From: JBGVSA01 sp049840475
GTDB lineage: Bacteria; Pseudomonadota; Gammaproteobacteria; Burkholderiales; Rhodocyclaceae
Direction: 5' to 3'
DNA length: 64,000 nucleotides
Assembly (NCBI GenBank): GCA_049840475.1
Contig: JASGKX010000001.1
Coordinates: 372,001-436,000 of the forward strand
Shown: positions 44,080 to 52,710 of the stretch, one piece after another
How the letters are laid out: every line of letters begins with the position of its first letter
Numbering within the stretch: the first letter of the stretch is position 1
Translations under genes and position numbers: made by a program
Notes under the pieces: generated by a model
What the model was told of the DNA's origin: nothing
Database searches by the model: none
The model's input: the letters and a program-made list of their open reading frames with translations, nothing else

Positions 44080-45180
44080 TTACGACACGGCCAGCATGCG
44101 ATCGAGCGCCAGCTTGGCCAGCTCCGCTTCGTGCGCGGGCACGGTGATACGGTTGACCACGTTACCTTCGGCAAGGTTCTCCAGCGTCCACGCCAGATGT
44201 TGCGGGTCGATGCGCTGCATGGTCGAACACATGCACACCGTAGGCGCCATGAACTGCACCGTCTTGCCTTCGGGCTTGACCTCTTCAGCCAGACGCGAGA
44301 CGAGGTTCAGCTCGGTGCCGACCAGCCACTTGGTGCCAGCGGACGCTTCCTTGATGACCTTGATGATGTATTCGGTGGAGCCGACGTAGTCGGACTGACG
44401 GCAAACCTCGAACGCCGATTCCGGGTGCGAAATGACAAAGCCGTCCGGATTCTGATTGCGCCAGCGGATGATGTGGGAGGGCTGGAACATCTGGTGCACC
44501 GAGCAGTGCCCTTTCCACAGCAGCACGCGTGCGCGACGGATCGCTTCCGGCGTGTGGCCGCCATTGGGCAGGTCCGGGTCCCACACCAGCATGTCTTCCA
44601 GCGGCACGCCCATCCCGTAGCCCGTCCAACGCCCCAAATGCTGGTCTGGGAAGAACAGCACTTTCTCGCGCTGGGCGAACGCCCATTCGAGAATCTTGGG
44701 CGCGTTGCTCGACGTACATACAATGCCGCCGTGCTCGCCGCAGAAGGCTTTCAGGTCGGCTGCCGAGTTGATGTAGGTGACGGGTGTGATGCACTCGTCC
44801 GCATTGCCGAGCACGTCGGCCAGTTCGCGCCAACTGCGCTCGACCTTGGCAAGGTTGGCCATGTCGGCCATCGAACAACCGGCAGCCAGGTCGGGCAATA
44901 CGGCGATCTGGTTAGGCTTGGAGAGGATATCCGCGACTTCGGCCATGAAGTGCACGCCGCAGAAGACGATGTATTCGGCATCAGTCTGACCAGCCAGCCG
45001 CGACAGTTTGAGCGAATCACCCGTCAGATCAGCGTACTGATAAACGTCGGCGCGCTGATAGTGGTGGACGAGCAGCACGGCGCGATCGCCAAGGCGGGCG
45101 CGGGCGGCGCGGATACGTTCATGCGCAGCCTCGTCGGCAAGCGTATTGAAACGGTCGAACTGGATGGTAGCGGTCTGCAT
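44080..45180 (-). CDS. nadA: Quinolinate synthase
   Basis: Condenses iminoaspartate with dihydroxyacetone phosphate to quinolinate in NAD synthesis, using a [4Fe-4S] cluster. The three ligand cysteines are in YIVFCGVHFMAE, GIVCTSSNA and MAPTVCMCSTMQ; VLLVHHYQRADV and GNADECITPVTYINS(A) also mark the family. I start it at ATG 45180 (MQTATIQFDRFN); the frame is open to 45324 without support. 366 residues is normal. nadB and nadC are not in the window. Confidence 0.96.
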   Translation of the reverse strand: MQTATIQFDRFNTLADEAAHERIRAARARLGDRAVLLVHHYQRADVYQYADLTGDSLKLSRLAGQTDAEYIVFCGVHFMAEVADILSKPNQIAVLPDLAAGCSMADMANLAKVERSWRELADVLGNADECITPVTYINSAADLKAFCGEHGGIVCTSSNAPKILEWAFAQREKVLFFPDQHLGRWTGYGMGVPLEDMLVWDPDLPNGGHTPEAIRRARVLLWKGHCSVHQMFQPSHIIRWRNQNPDGFVISHPESAFEVCRQSDYVGSTEYIIKVIKEASAGTKWLVGTELNLVSRLAEEVKPEGKTVQFMAPTVCMCSTMQRIDPQHLAWTLENLAEGNVVNRITVPAHEAELAKLALDRMLAVS

Positions 45181-45212
45181 GTTGCGTACGGTCGGGGCGG
45201 TTGCGGTACTAA

Positions 45213-45398
45213 TCAAGCCTTGAGTGGCGTGGCCGGTATCGGTATCCCGCGCCGGTCGAGTTCCAGCCGGATCGACTCCGGCATCTGGCGGCACGCGCAG
45301 TGGGCGGAGTGGGCAAGATGCCATGCGACGCGCTCATCGAGCGTCGCACGCTCAGGCATGCGGTTGTGCGCATGCCATTCACGGTTGATGACAGCCAT
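45213..45398 (-). CDS. Small conserved hypothetical protein, 61 aa
   Basis: A short, polar protein beginning MAVINREWHAHNRMP and containing RVAWHLAHSAHCACRQMPESI, with a CxC pair next to several histidines. Its position just before nadA, and its resemblance to small proteins I recall from Burkholderiales, suggest it is real. The His/Cys cluster could bind a metal. The frame extends upstream to 45638 but only this part looks coding. Function unknown. Confidence 0.6.
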   Translation of the reverse strand: MAVINREWHAHNRMPERATLDERVAWHLAHSAHCACRQMPESIRLELDRRGIPIPATPLKA

Positions 45399-45477
45399 CG
45401 TCGCGATCCGGTGTGCGGGATGGGGCAGAATTCTACCCGTCCCTCGGGCCCCGCGCGCACCTGTATCGGTTGTTGAA

Positions 45478-45945
45478 TCAGCTCTGTATCCAGGGCAGGC
45501 CTGCATGGCGCCAACCGCCGATCTTGCCGCGTTGCCCACTGGCGTCCTTGTCGCCCTCAAAGCCCTCCAGCACGTTGTAGCACTGCGGATAACCAGAGCC
45601 GTTAGCGGCGATGGCCGCCGCGTGCGAGCGCGCGCCACTGCGGCAAATGAACATCACCAGCGATTCAGGATCGACTTGCTGGCGCAGTTGGGCAAGAAAA
45701 TTGGGGTTGGGCTGATTGCCCGGATAAGTATTCCATTCGATCTCGACCGCACCCGGCACACGCCCCACCCAGTCGAGTTCAGCGCGGGTACGGACGTCCA
45801 CCAGCTTGGCGCCCGGTGCTTGTGCGAGCACGTCGGCAGCCTCCTGGGGCGTCAGCGCGCCTTCATAGGGCAATTTGAGCTGGCGTGCCCGATCGCGGGC
45901 CAGGGTGAGGATGTCTGCGAGGGTTCCCATGGATGCAACTTTCAT
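45478..45945 (-). CDS. Rhodanese-domain protein
   Basis: A 155-residue single-domain rhodanese with active-site Cys in MFICRSGARSHAAA and the upstream LVDVRTRAELDWVGRVPGAVEIEW. Such proteins carry sulfur as a persulfide. The start is uncertain: ATG 45945 (MKVASMGTL) and ATG 45930 (MGTLADIL) are both possible and the frame is open to 46062. Its upstream region is shared with the glnA regulatory sites. Confidence 0.88.
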   Translation of the reverse strand: MKVASMGTLADILTLARDRARQLKLPYEGALTPQEAADVLAQAPGAKLVDVRTRAELDWVGRVPGAVEIEWNTYPGNQPNPNFLAQLRQQVDPESLVMFICRSGARSHAAAIAANGSGYPQCYNVLEGFEGDKDASGQRGKIGGWRHAGLPWIQS

Positions 45946-46011
45946 TTTGATGTCCGACAAGTATGGTCCGTGGGTGCGGGGCAGGCAAATCCGTGCCCAA
46001 AGTGGTGCCAA

Positions 46012-46059
46012 CGCCCTAAAACGGTGCCATCCATCGATTTTATGCACGCCTTTGGTGCG
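46012..46059 (+). promoter_or_regulatory. Two NtrC-type binding sites upstream of glnA
   Basis: CGCCCTAAAACGGTGCC (46012-46028) matches the enteric NtrC site TGCACTAAAATGGTGCA at 13 of 17 positions. TGCACGCCTTTGGTGCG (46043-46059) has the complete TGCAC-N5-TGGTGC pattern. Their centres are 31 bases apart, three helical turns, as for the two strong sites at E. coli glnA. They lie about 145-180 bases before the predicted transcription start. Confidence 0.75.
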
Positions 46060-46066
46060 CAATTTA

Positions 46067-46089
46067 GTTTGATATATCTCGGATCAAAC
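46067..46089. repeat. Perfect inverted repeat between NtrC sites and glnA promoter
   Basis: GTTTGAT and ATCAAAC arms, 7 bp each and perfect, flank a 9-base AT-rich spacer. The site lies between the second NtrC site and the sigma54 promoter; it could be an operator or part of a bend. Confidence 0.45.
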
Positions 46090-46170
46090 CTTGTGGCACA
46101 ATTCGGCCCCGCTCACCTGAGCGCCGCAATGCCGATCTGTCGGCCGATCTCCGATCTGCCCGACAGCCAT

Positions 46171-46186
46171 TGGCATGGTCCCTGCT
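46171..46186 (+). promoter_or_regulatory. Sigma54 promoter of glnA
   Basis: TGGCATGGTCCCTGCT matches TGGCACGNNNNTTGCT except at two positions, and the GG and GC pairs are 10 bases apart. Predicted transcription start is near 46197, giving a leader of about 117 bases before glnA. Confidence 0.8.
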
Positions 46187-46313
46187 TTTACGTTCCCGAT
46201 AACCGCTGTCAGCCGGTTTGACGGGCCCAGGCAGCTCGTTGTGTCCCGCTTGTTGCGGCCGCGGACAGGTTCATCGCAATAAAACCGAATCAATGCGCTA
46301 GGAGTGTGTGTTA

Positions 46314-47726
46314 ATGACGACTGCCCAAGAAGTGATCAAGCTGGTCAAGGAAAACGACGTCAAGTTCGTCGACTTCCGCTTTACGGATACCCGCGGCAAG
46401 GAACAACACGTCGGCGTGCCTATCAGCCACTTCGACGAAGACAAGTTCTCCGAAGGTCACGCCTTCGACGGTTCGTCGATCGCCGGCTGGAAGGGCATCC
46501 AGGCTTCCGACATGCTGCTCATGCCGGATCCCGCCACCGCCTACATCGACCCGTTCTTCGACGAAACCACGCTGGTCCTGACCTGCGACGTGGTTGAACC
46601 GTCCGACGGCAAGGGCTATGACCGTGACCCGCGCTCCATCGCGAAGCGCGCCGAAGCCTACCTGAAGGCTTCTGGCCTGGGCGACACGGCCTTCTTCGGT
46701 CCGGAACCCGAATTCTTCATCTTCGACTCCGTGGAGTGGAAGATCGACATGTCTGGCGCCTCGCACAAGATCTTCGCTGAAGAAGCGGCCTGGTCGTCGG
46801 GCGACAAGTTCGAAGGCGGCAACACCGGCCACCGTCCGACCGTCAAGGGCGGCTATTTCCCGGTTCCGCCGGTTCACTCGTCCAACGACATCCGCGCGCA
46901 GATGTGTCTGCTGCTGGAAGCCGCTGGCGTCCCGGTCGAAGTGCACCACCACGAAGTGGCCACCGCCGGCCAGAACGAAATCGGCACCAAGTTCAACACC
47001 CTGGTTCGCCGCGCTGACTGGACGCAAGTGCTCAAGTACATCGTCCACAACGTCGCTCACCAATACGGCAAGACCGCCACGTTCATGCCCAAGCCCATCG
47101 TTGGCGACAACGGTTCCGGCATGCACGTTCACCAGTCGATCTGGAAGGACGGCAAGAACCTGTTCGCAGGCAACGGCTATGCCGGTCTGTCGGACTTCGC
47201 GCTGTACTACATCGGCGGCATCATCAAGCACGCTCGCGCACTGAACGCCATCACCAACCCGCTGACCAACTCGTACAAGCGTCTGGTCCCGGGCTTCGAA
47301 GCTCCGGTGAAGCTGGCCTACTCGGCCCGTAACCGTTCCGCATCGATCCGCGTGCCGTACGTTCAGTCCGACAAGGCCCGCCGTATCGAAACCCGCTTCC
47401 CGGATCCGGGCGCGAACCCGTACCTGGCCTTCTCGGCCCTGATGATGGCGGGTCTGGACGGCGTCCAGAACAAGATTCACCCGGGCGATCCGGCTGACAA
47501 GAACCTGTACGACCTGCCGCCGGAAGAAGACGCGAAGATCCCGACCGTCTGCTCCTCGCTGGAACAGGCTCTGGAATACCTGGACAACGATCGTGAGTTC
47601 CTGACGCGCGGTGGCGTGTTCTCGAACGAAATGCTCAGCGCTTACATCGACCTGAAGATGGAAGAAGTCCAGCGCTTCCGCATGACGACCCACCCGGTCG
47701 AGTTCGACATGTACTACTCGATCTGA
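46314..47726 (+). CDS. glnA: Glutamine synthetase, type I
   Basis: Makes glutamine from glutamate, ammonia and ATP; the central nitrogen-assimilation enzyme. Motifs: FDGSSIAGWK (beta-grasp), FFGPEPEFFIFD metal ligands, HHHEVATAGQNEIG, MHVHQSIWKDGKN, NPLTNSYKRLVPG and the adenylylation site NLYDLPPEE with Tyr at about residue 399, so it should be controlled by GlnE. 470 residues is normal for GS I-beta. ATG 46314 has AGGAG 9 bases upstream. NtrC sites and a sigma54 promoter lie upstream, and ntrB-ntrC lie downstream. Confidence 0.98.
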   Translation: MTTAQEVIKLVKENDVKFVDFRFTDTRGKEQHVGVPISHFDEDKFSEGHAFDGSSIAGWKGIQASDMLLMPDPATAYIDPFFDETTLVLTCDVVEPSDGKGYDRDPRSIAKRAEAYLKASGLGDTAFFGPEPEFFIFDSVEWKIDMSGASHKIFAEEAAWSSGDKFEGGNTGHRPTVKGGYFPVPPVHSSNDIRAQMCLLLEAAGVPVEVHHHEVATAGQNEIGTKFNTLVRRADWTQVLKYIVHNVAHQYGKTATFMPKPIVGDNGSGMHVHQSIWKDGKNLFAGNGYAGLSDFALYYIGGIIKHARALNAITNPLTNSYKRLVPGFEAPVKLAYSARNRSASIRVPYVQSDKARRIETRFPDPGANPYLAFSALMMAGLDGVQNKIHPGDPADKNLYDLPPEEDAKIPTVCSSLEQALEYLDNDREFLTRGGVFSNEMLSAYIDLKMEEVQRFRMTTHPVEFDMYYSI

Positions 47727-47763
47727 TCGGTGCGGGGCTCACGCCCCACACCATCGGACCCAG

Positions 47764-47799
47764 AAACGGGGATGGCGCAAGCCATCCCCGTTTTGCTTT
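47764..47799 (+). terminator. Rho-independent terminator after glnA
   Basis: A 13-bp perfect stem (AAACGGGGATGGC with GCCATCCCCGTTT) closes a GCAA tetraloop and runs into TTTTGCTTT, 38 bases after the glnA stop. It separates glnA from the DUF4124 and ntrBC genes, though read-through is possible. Confidence 0.92.
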
Positions 47800-47908
47800 A
47801 TGCCGAACCATTCATCTGCGCATTCGTCGCCGCACTTGTCCGCGCACTTTGCGTTTTCCGGGCGCGCGCCTAAACTGGCGGCTCCCCGATCTTGACTAGG
47901 TTTCGCGC

Positions 47909-48376
47909 ATGCGCGCCCGTTTTCTCGTTTGTATGATGACCGTCCTCGCCGCACCGATGGCGCAGGCCGATATCTACAAGTGTCTGGACGACGCCGGACA
48001 CGTGACCTACACCAACGACCGGCCAGCCAGCGGCAAGGGCTGCACGCTGCTCACGCGCGAGCAGTCCATCACCACCATTCCGGCGCCCAAGCGCGCGGCG
48101 CAGACGCCAACGCCGGCCTCGTTCCCAAAGGTCGACGACGCCACGCAGAAGTCGCGCGACCAGACGCGCCGCCAGATTCTGGACAGCGAACTGGCCACCG
48201 AGCAGAAGCAGCTCGACGCCGCCAAGAAAGAACTCGCCGACCAAGAGTCGGTGCGCAACGGTGACGAGCGCAACTATCAGAAGTTTCTCGATCGTGTGCA
48301 GCCGTACAAGGACAAGGTCGCCCTGCACGAACGCAATATCGAAGCGATCCGCAAAGAGCTATCGAACCTGAAGTGA
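47909..48376 (+). CDS. DUF4124-domain exported coiled-coil protein
   Basis: A 155-residue protein with a signal peptide (MRARFLVCMMTVLAAPMAQA), the DUF4124 motif DIYKCLDDAGHVTYTNDRPA right after it, a Pro/Ala/Thr-rich middle and a long charged coiled coil (residues 85-155). Periplasmic location is likely. It sits between glnA and ntrB in many Burkholderiales; function unknown. Confidence 0.85.
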   Translation: MRARFLVCMMTVLAAPMAQADIYKCLDDAGHVTYTNDRPASGKGCTLLTREQSITTIPAPKRAAQTPTPASFPKVDDATQKSRDQTRRQILDSELATEQKQLDAAKKELADQESVRNGDERNYQKFLDRVQPYKDKVALHERNIEAIRKELSNLK

Positions 48377-48433
48377 GCGCCGCCATACCGTGGCGGCAAG
48401 CAAGTGGCGTAGTTCTTGCTGTTGTCATGGGAT

Positions 48434-49528
48434 ATGAGCGCGCCCACACCCAACGATCCTGACTCCGTCCAGCCGCGGCTGGCGTCATCCACCAGCGGGC
48501 TGGAGTTGCTGTCCTCCGCCGTTGTCATGGTCGACGCTTCGCTGTGCGTCTGCTACGTCAACCCGTCGGCCGAAAACCTGTTTGCAGTCAGTGGGCGTCA
48601 GCATCTGGGCCGCCCGCTCAATGCGATGCTGGGTGAGGTCACGGGTCTGCGCGCCGCGCTCGACAACGCGCTGTCCAACGACTGGAGCTACACCGGCCAG
48701 AACGTCGTGGTGAACACCATGCCCAGCACGCCGCTGCATCTCGATTGCACGGTAACGCCGGTCAACCTGCCCCCTGCCCGCCTGCTGCTTGAGTTCCGTC
48801 CGATGGATGCGCAACTCAAGGTGGCACGCGAAGAAAGACTCATCGAACAGCAACAAGCCAATCGCGAACTGATCCGTAGCCTTGCGCATGAGATCAAGAA
48901 TCCGCTGGGCGGCATCCGAGGTTCGGCGCAACTGCTTGAACGCGAACTCGACAATCCAGAGTGGCGCGAATACACGCAGGTCATCATCGCAGAGGCCGAC
49001 CGCCTGCAAGACCTGATGAACCGTCTGCTCAACTCGCACCGCATGATGCATCCGGCGCCGCTGAACGTTCACGACGTACTCGAACGCGTATTGCGGCTCA
49101 TCCAAGCGGAGTTCGCAGACGTACGTGTGCAGCGCGACTATGACGTCAGCCTGCCGCAGTTGACCGCCGATCGCGAACAGCTCATTCAGGCCGTGCTCAA
49201 CATTGCGCGCAATGCCGCGCAAGCCATGCAAGGCTCCGGCGACATCATTCTGCGCACGCGGGCTGCCCGTCAGGTCACCCTCGCCAAGAAACGCTACAAA
49301 CTGGCATTGGAATTGCAAGTCATCGACAACGGCCCAGGCATTCCGGACGACATCCGGGACAAGATCTTCTACCCACTGGTGACCGGCCGCGAAGGCGGCA
49401 CGGGATTGGGATTGTCGATCGCGCAGAGTTTCGTCGAACAACACCAGGGTACGATCGAACTGGATAGCGTGCCGGGCCGCACATGCTTCACGATCCGTCT
49501 TCCTATCGTGCAGACGGGAACAACGTGA
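48434..49528 (+). CDS. ntrB: Nitrogen regulation sensor kinase NtrB (GlnL)
   Basis: A 364-residue soluble kinase/phosphatase of NtrC that reads nitrogen state through PII. It has an N-terminal PAS domain (LLSSAVVMVDASLCVCYVNPSAENLF), phospho-acceptor His in RSLAHEIKNPLGGIRGSAQLLE (about residue 150) and an ATPase domain with IDNGPGIPDDI, KIFYPLVTGREGGTGLGLSIAQ. No membrane segment. I start it at ATG 48434. Its stop overlaps a possible GTG start of ntrC. Confidence 0.95.
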   Translation: MSAPTPNDPDSVQPRLASSTSGLELLSSAVVMVDASLCVCYVNPSAENLFAVSGRQHLGRPLNAMLGEVTGLRAALDNALSNDWSYTGQNVVVNTMPSTPLHLDCTVTPVNLPPARLLLEFRPMDAQLKVAREERLIEQQQANRELIRSLAHEIKNPLGGIRGSAQLLERELDNPEWREYTQVIIAEADRLQDLMNRLLNSHRMMHPAPLNVHDVLERVLRLIQAEFADVRVQRDYDVSLPQLTADREQLIQAVLNIARNAAQAMQGSGDIILRTRAARQVTLAKKRYKLALELQVIDNGPGIPDDIRDKIFYPLVTGREGGTGLGLSIAQSFVEQHQGTIELDSVPGRTCFTIRLPIVQTGTT

Positions 49529-49560
49529 GCCAGACCACAACGATGACAGATGGATACCCC

Positions 49561-50991
49561 ATGAACGCAGTCTGGATAGTCGACGATGACCGCTCCATCC
49601 GCTGGGTACTGGAAAAGGCCCTTGCCCGCGAGAACATCCCCTATCGCAGCTTTACCTCTGCCACCGAAGCGCTGACCGTTCTCGACAGCAACGGCGCTGC
49701 TCCGCAGGTACTGATCTCGGACATCCACATGCCCGGCGACTCAGGCCTTGTGCTCCTGCAACGCGCCAAAGAGCGGCGGCCGAACATGCCGGTCATCATC
49801 ATGACGGCCTTCTCCGACCTGGACAGTGCGGTCGCGGCGTTTCAGGGAGGAGCGTTCGAATACCTGCCTAAACCGTTCGACGTCGATCAGGCCATCGATC
49901 TGTTGCGCCGCGCGCTCGAAGAATCGACGCACCAAATTGGTGCAGAACCGGAAGTCACCTCCGTCCCGGAGATTCTCGGCCACGCCGCTTCGATGCAGGA
50001 GGTCTTCCGCGCCATCGGCCGCCTCGCGCAGTCGCACGCCACCGTGCTGATCAATGGCGAGTCGGGCACGGGTAAAGAACTCGTAGCGCGCGCCTTGCAC
50101 CGGCACAGCCCGCGCAAGGATGGCCCCTTCATCGCCATCAACACCGCCGCCATTCCGCGCGACCTGCTTGAATCGGAACTCTTCGGCCACGAGCGCGGCT
50201 CGTTCACCGGCGCGGCAGCACAGCGCCGTGGGCGCTTCGAACAAGCCGAAGGCGGCACACTGTTCCTCGACGAAATCGGCGACATGCCGCCGGAACTGCA
50301 AACGCGACTGCTGCGCGTGCTGTCCGATGGGCATTTCTACCGCGTCGGCGGGCATCTGCCGGTCAAGGCCAACGTCCGCGTCATTGCCGCCACGCACCAG
50401 AATCTCGAACAACGCGTCCGCGACGGGCTCTTCCGCGAAGACCTGTTCCATCGCCTGAATGTCATCCGCCTGCGCCTGCCGCCGCTGCGCGAACGTCGCG
50501 AGGACATTCCGACACTCGCCAAGCACTTCCTGCAGCACAGCGCGCAAGAGCTGTCGGTTGAGCCCAAGCGCCTGTCGGAGGCCGCACTGCGTCATCTGCA
50601 ATCGCTCGACTTCCCGGGCAACGTGCGCCAACTGGAAAACCTCTGCCATTGGCTGACCGTCATGGCGCCGGGGCAACTCGTCAACGTGGCCGACCTGCCG
50701 GTTGAAATGCGCGAAGCGGGCGCCAGTGGGCACGCGGGCCATGGCGCAGGCAGCGGCGACTGGCTGGCGGCACTCAACGCCGAAGCCGATCGTCTGCTCG
50801 GACAAGCCCCCGGAGAAGTGTTCGACCGACTGAACCGCGAGTTCGAGAAAGCCCTCATCCTGCGCGCGCTGGCCAACACTGGCGGGCGACGCGTCGAGGC
50901 GGCACAGATCCTGGGGATCGGCCGCAACACCATCACACGCAAGATCCAGGAGCTCGGCATCGACGGCGGCAAGGGCGACGACCACGAATAG
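49561..50991 (+). CDS. ntrC: Nitrogen regulation response regulator NtrC (GlnG)
   Basis: A 476-residue sigma54 activator: receiver with phospho-acceptor Asp in QVLISDIHMPGDSG, AAA+ domain with GESGTGKE, the intact GAFTGA-type loop in HERGSFTGAAAQRRGRF (here GSFTGA), GGTLFLDEIGD, and a Fis-type helix-turn-helix at the end (GGRRVEAAQILGIGRNTITRKIQELGI). I use ATG 49561 (MNAVWIVDDD); GTG 49525 overlaps the ntrB stop as GTGA and is an alternative. Its target sites are visible upstream of glnA. Confidence 0.95.
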   Translation: MNAVWIVDDDRSIRWVLEKALARENIPYRSFTSATEALTVLDSNGAAPQVLISDIHMPGDSGLVLLQRAKERRPNMPVIIMTAFSDLDSAVAAFQGGAFEYLPKPFDVDQAIDLLRRALEESTHQIGAEPEVTSVPEILGHAASMQEVFRAIGRLAQSHATVLINGESGTGKELVARALHRHSPRKDGPFIAINTAAIPRDLLESELFGHERGSFTGAAAQRRGRFEQAEGGTLFLDEIGDMPPELQTRLLRVLSDGHFYRVGGHLPVKANVRVIAATHQNLEQRVRDGLFREDLFHRLNVIRLRLPPLRERREDIPTLAKHFLQHSAQELSVEPKRLSEAALRHLQSLDFPGNVRQLENLCHWLTVMAPGQLVNVADLPVEMREAGASGHAGHGAGSGDWLAALNAEADRLLGQAPGEVFDRLNREFEKALILRALANTGGRRVEAAQILGIGRNTITRKIQELGIDGGKGDDHE

Positions 50992-51090
50992 CCCCGGGCT
51001 CTAATTTGGGGGTCAAAAGAGGTAGAACGACACGGGCGCAACGACGGGTGACGCGGTACACTGCCGCGTTTTCGTCGCCAAGCCCGCGCC

Positions 51091-51888
51091 TTGCCTACCG
51101 AACTCCTTGCTCCGTCCTTCGATCTGGTTACTCTGCGCCGCACGCTCGGCAAGACGGCCGGCCGTGTCGACGTTGAACATGTCGAGACCTGTACGTCCAC
51201 CAACACGCTATTGCTCGACCGTGTAATCCAGGGCGCTCCCAGTGGGTTGGTCATCGTGGCAGACGAACAGACCGCGGGCCGCGGGCGCCGTGGTCGTCGC
51301 TGGCAATCGGCCGCAAGTCATAGCCTGACCTTTTCGTTGCTGTGGCGCTTTCCGGACCGCGCGGCCATGTTTGGCCTGAGTCTGATGACGGGAGTTGCCG
51401 TTGCGCGCGCGCTCGAACGTTTGCGCATCGACGGCATTGCGCTCAAATGGCCCAATGACATCCTGCTGTTCGGCCGCAAACTCGGCGGCATACTCGTCGA
51501 AGCCTGTACCGACGCGCGAGGCGCGGCAGCCATCATCGGCATCGGCCTGAACCTGCGCCCGCACCCGGCCTGGGGCGGACACATCGACCAACCGTTTTCG
51601 GCCCTGCTCGACGGTGGCTACACTGAAAGCCGCGAGAAGTTGCTGGCGGCCGTGCTGCGAGAGCTCGTCGCGGCGCTCGATGCTTTTTCCGCGCGAGGTT
51701 TCATATCGTGCCGCCGCGACTGGCTGGAACGTAACGCCTTCCAGGATCTACCTGTAAAACTCACGTCGGAACGAGGCGACCTCATCGGCATCTGCCGCGG
51801 CGTGGATGATAGCGGCATGCTGTTGGTCGAGACCGCCGGCGGCATCGTACCCGTCGTCAACGGCGACGTCAGCTTGCGGAGCGCGTGA
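51091..51888 (+). CDS. birA: Biotin--[acetyl-CoA-carboxylase] ligase, without DNA-binding domain
   Basis: A 265-residue biotin protein ligase. Motifs: CTSTNTLLLDR near residue 34, the biotinyl-AMP loop TAGRGRRGRRW near residue 61, ALKWPNDILLFGRKLGGILVE near residue 115 and GIGLNL. The N-terminal winged helix of E. coli BirA is missing, so this form cannot repress the bio operon itself. The start is TTG 51091, the best available. The stop overlaps the coaX start by one base. Confidence 0.93.
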   Translation: MPTELLAPSFDLVTLRRTLGKTAGRVDVEHVETCTSTNTLLLDRVIQGAPSGLVIVADEQTAGRGRRGRRWQSAASHSLTFSLLWRFPDRAAMFGLSLMTGVAVARALERLRIDGIALKWPNDILLFGRKLGGILVEACTDARGAAAIIGIGLNLRPHPAWGGHIDQPFSALLDGGYTESREKLLAAVLRELVAALDAFSARGFISCRRDWLERNAFQDLPVKLTSERGDLIGICRGVDDSGMLLVETAGGIVPVVNGDVSLRSA

Positions 51889-52601
51889 TGTACCTGCTCA
51901 TAGACGGTGGCAACACCCGCACCAAGGTCGGCTGTCATGACGGACAGCAGTGGCTCACGCGCCAGGCGGTTGACAACGGCCAGCTCGACACGATGGCCTT
52001 GCCAGAGGGCTTTGCACCGCGACGCATATTGATCGCCAACGTTGGCGGCCCACGCAGCGCCAGCCAGATCGAAGCATGGCTCAAACCGGGCGGCGCGCAC
52101 GTTGAATGGCTGCGCGGCACCGCCGAGCGCGCTGGCGTGCGCTGCGACTACAAATACCCGGAGCGACTCGGCGCCGACCGTTGGGCCATCGCCATCGGCG
52201 CCTGGCATGACCTGCATCGTAGTTGCCTGCTGGTCAGCGCTGGCACGGCCACGACCGTCGACGTCGTCGATGACGCCGGCGTGTTCCGCGGCGGCTGTAT
52301 TCTGCCCGGGCTGGCCATGATGAAAGCATCGCTCGCGGCGGGCACTGCCAGCCTTCCCTTGGCTGAAGGCATGTTCCAGCATGTGCCGCGCAATACCGAC
52401 GACGCTATCCACAGCGGCTGCGTGAACGCCCAGCTTGGTGCGATCGAACGCATGGCCCGCACCCTGCCCACCGGCGCACCGATCATCCTTGCAGGCGGCG
52501 CGGCGCCCGCGCTGCAAGGGCACGGCGTGGACTTCATCGACATGCCCTGGCTCGCCCTCGACGGCCTGCTTGCCATCGCCCGTAGCGAGGCAGCCAAGTA
52601 A
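51888..52601 (+). CDS. coaX: Type III pantothenate kinase
   Basis: First step of coenzyme A synthesis by the bacterial type III enzyme. Motifs: LLIDGGNTRTK (phosphate loop with Asp), ERLGADRWAIAIGAW, SAGTATTVDVVDDAG and GGCILPGLAMM. 237 residues is normal. The same gene in Bordetella is known as Bvg accessory factor. ATG 51888 overlaps birA (TGATG); GTG 51885 is also possible. Confidence 0.95.
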   Translation: MYLLIDGGNTRTKVGCHDGQQWLTRQAVDNGQLDTMALPEGFAPRRILIANVGGPRSASQIEAWLKPGGAHVEWLRGTAERAGVRCDYKYPERLGADRWAIAIGAWHDLHRSCLLVSAGTATTVDVVDDAGVFRGGCILPGLAMMKASLAAGTASLPLAEGMFQHVPRNTDDAIHSGCVNAQLGAIERMARTLPTGAPIILAGGAAPALQGHGVDFIDMPWLALDGLLAIARSEAAK

Positions 52602-52710
52602 TACTTGGGCGAGCATGACCGCTCGCCTGCGCCACGCCTGATCCGAACAACACATCGCGAGTCGGGTCGCGCTTGGTACACTGCCAAGCCCCACTGAGAT
52701 CGCCCATCCC

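Noticed and set aside
44047..46221. Long open frame of 724 codons on the plus strand over nadA and the rhodanese gene
   Set aside because: It is antisense to clearly identified genes and has no recognisable domain; such frames are common in GC-rich DNA.
46311..47693. Open frame of 460 codons antisense to glnA
   Set aside because: Antisense artefact of a highly biased gene.
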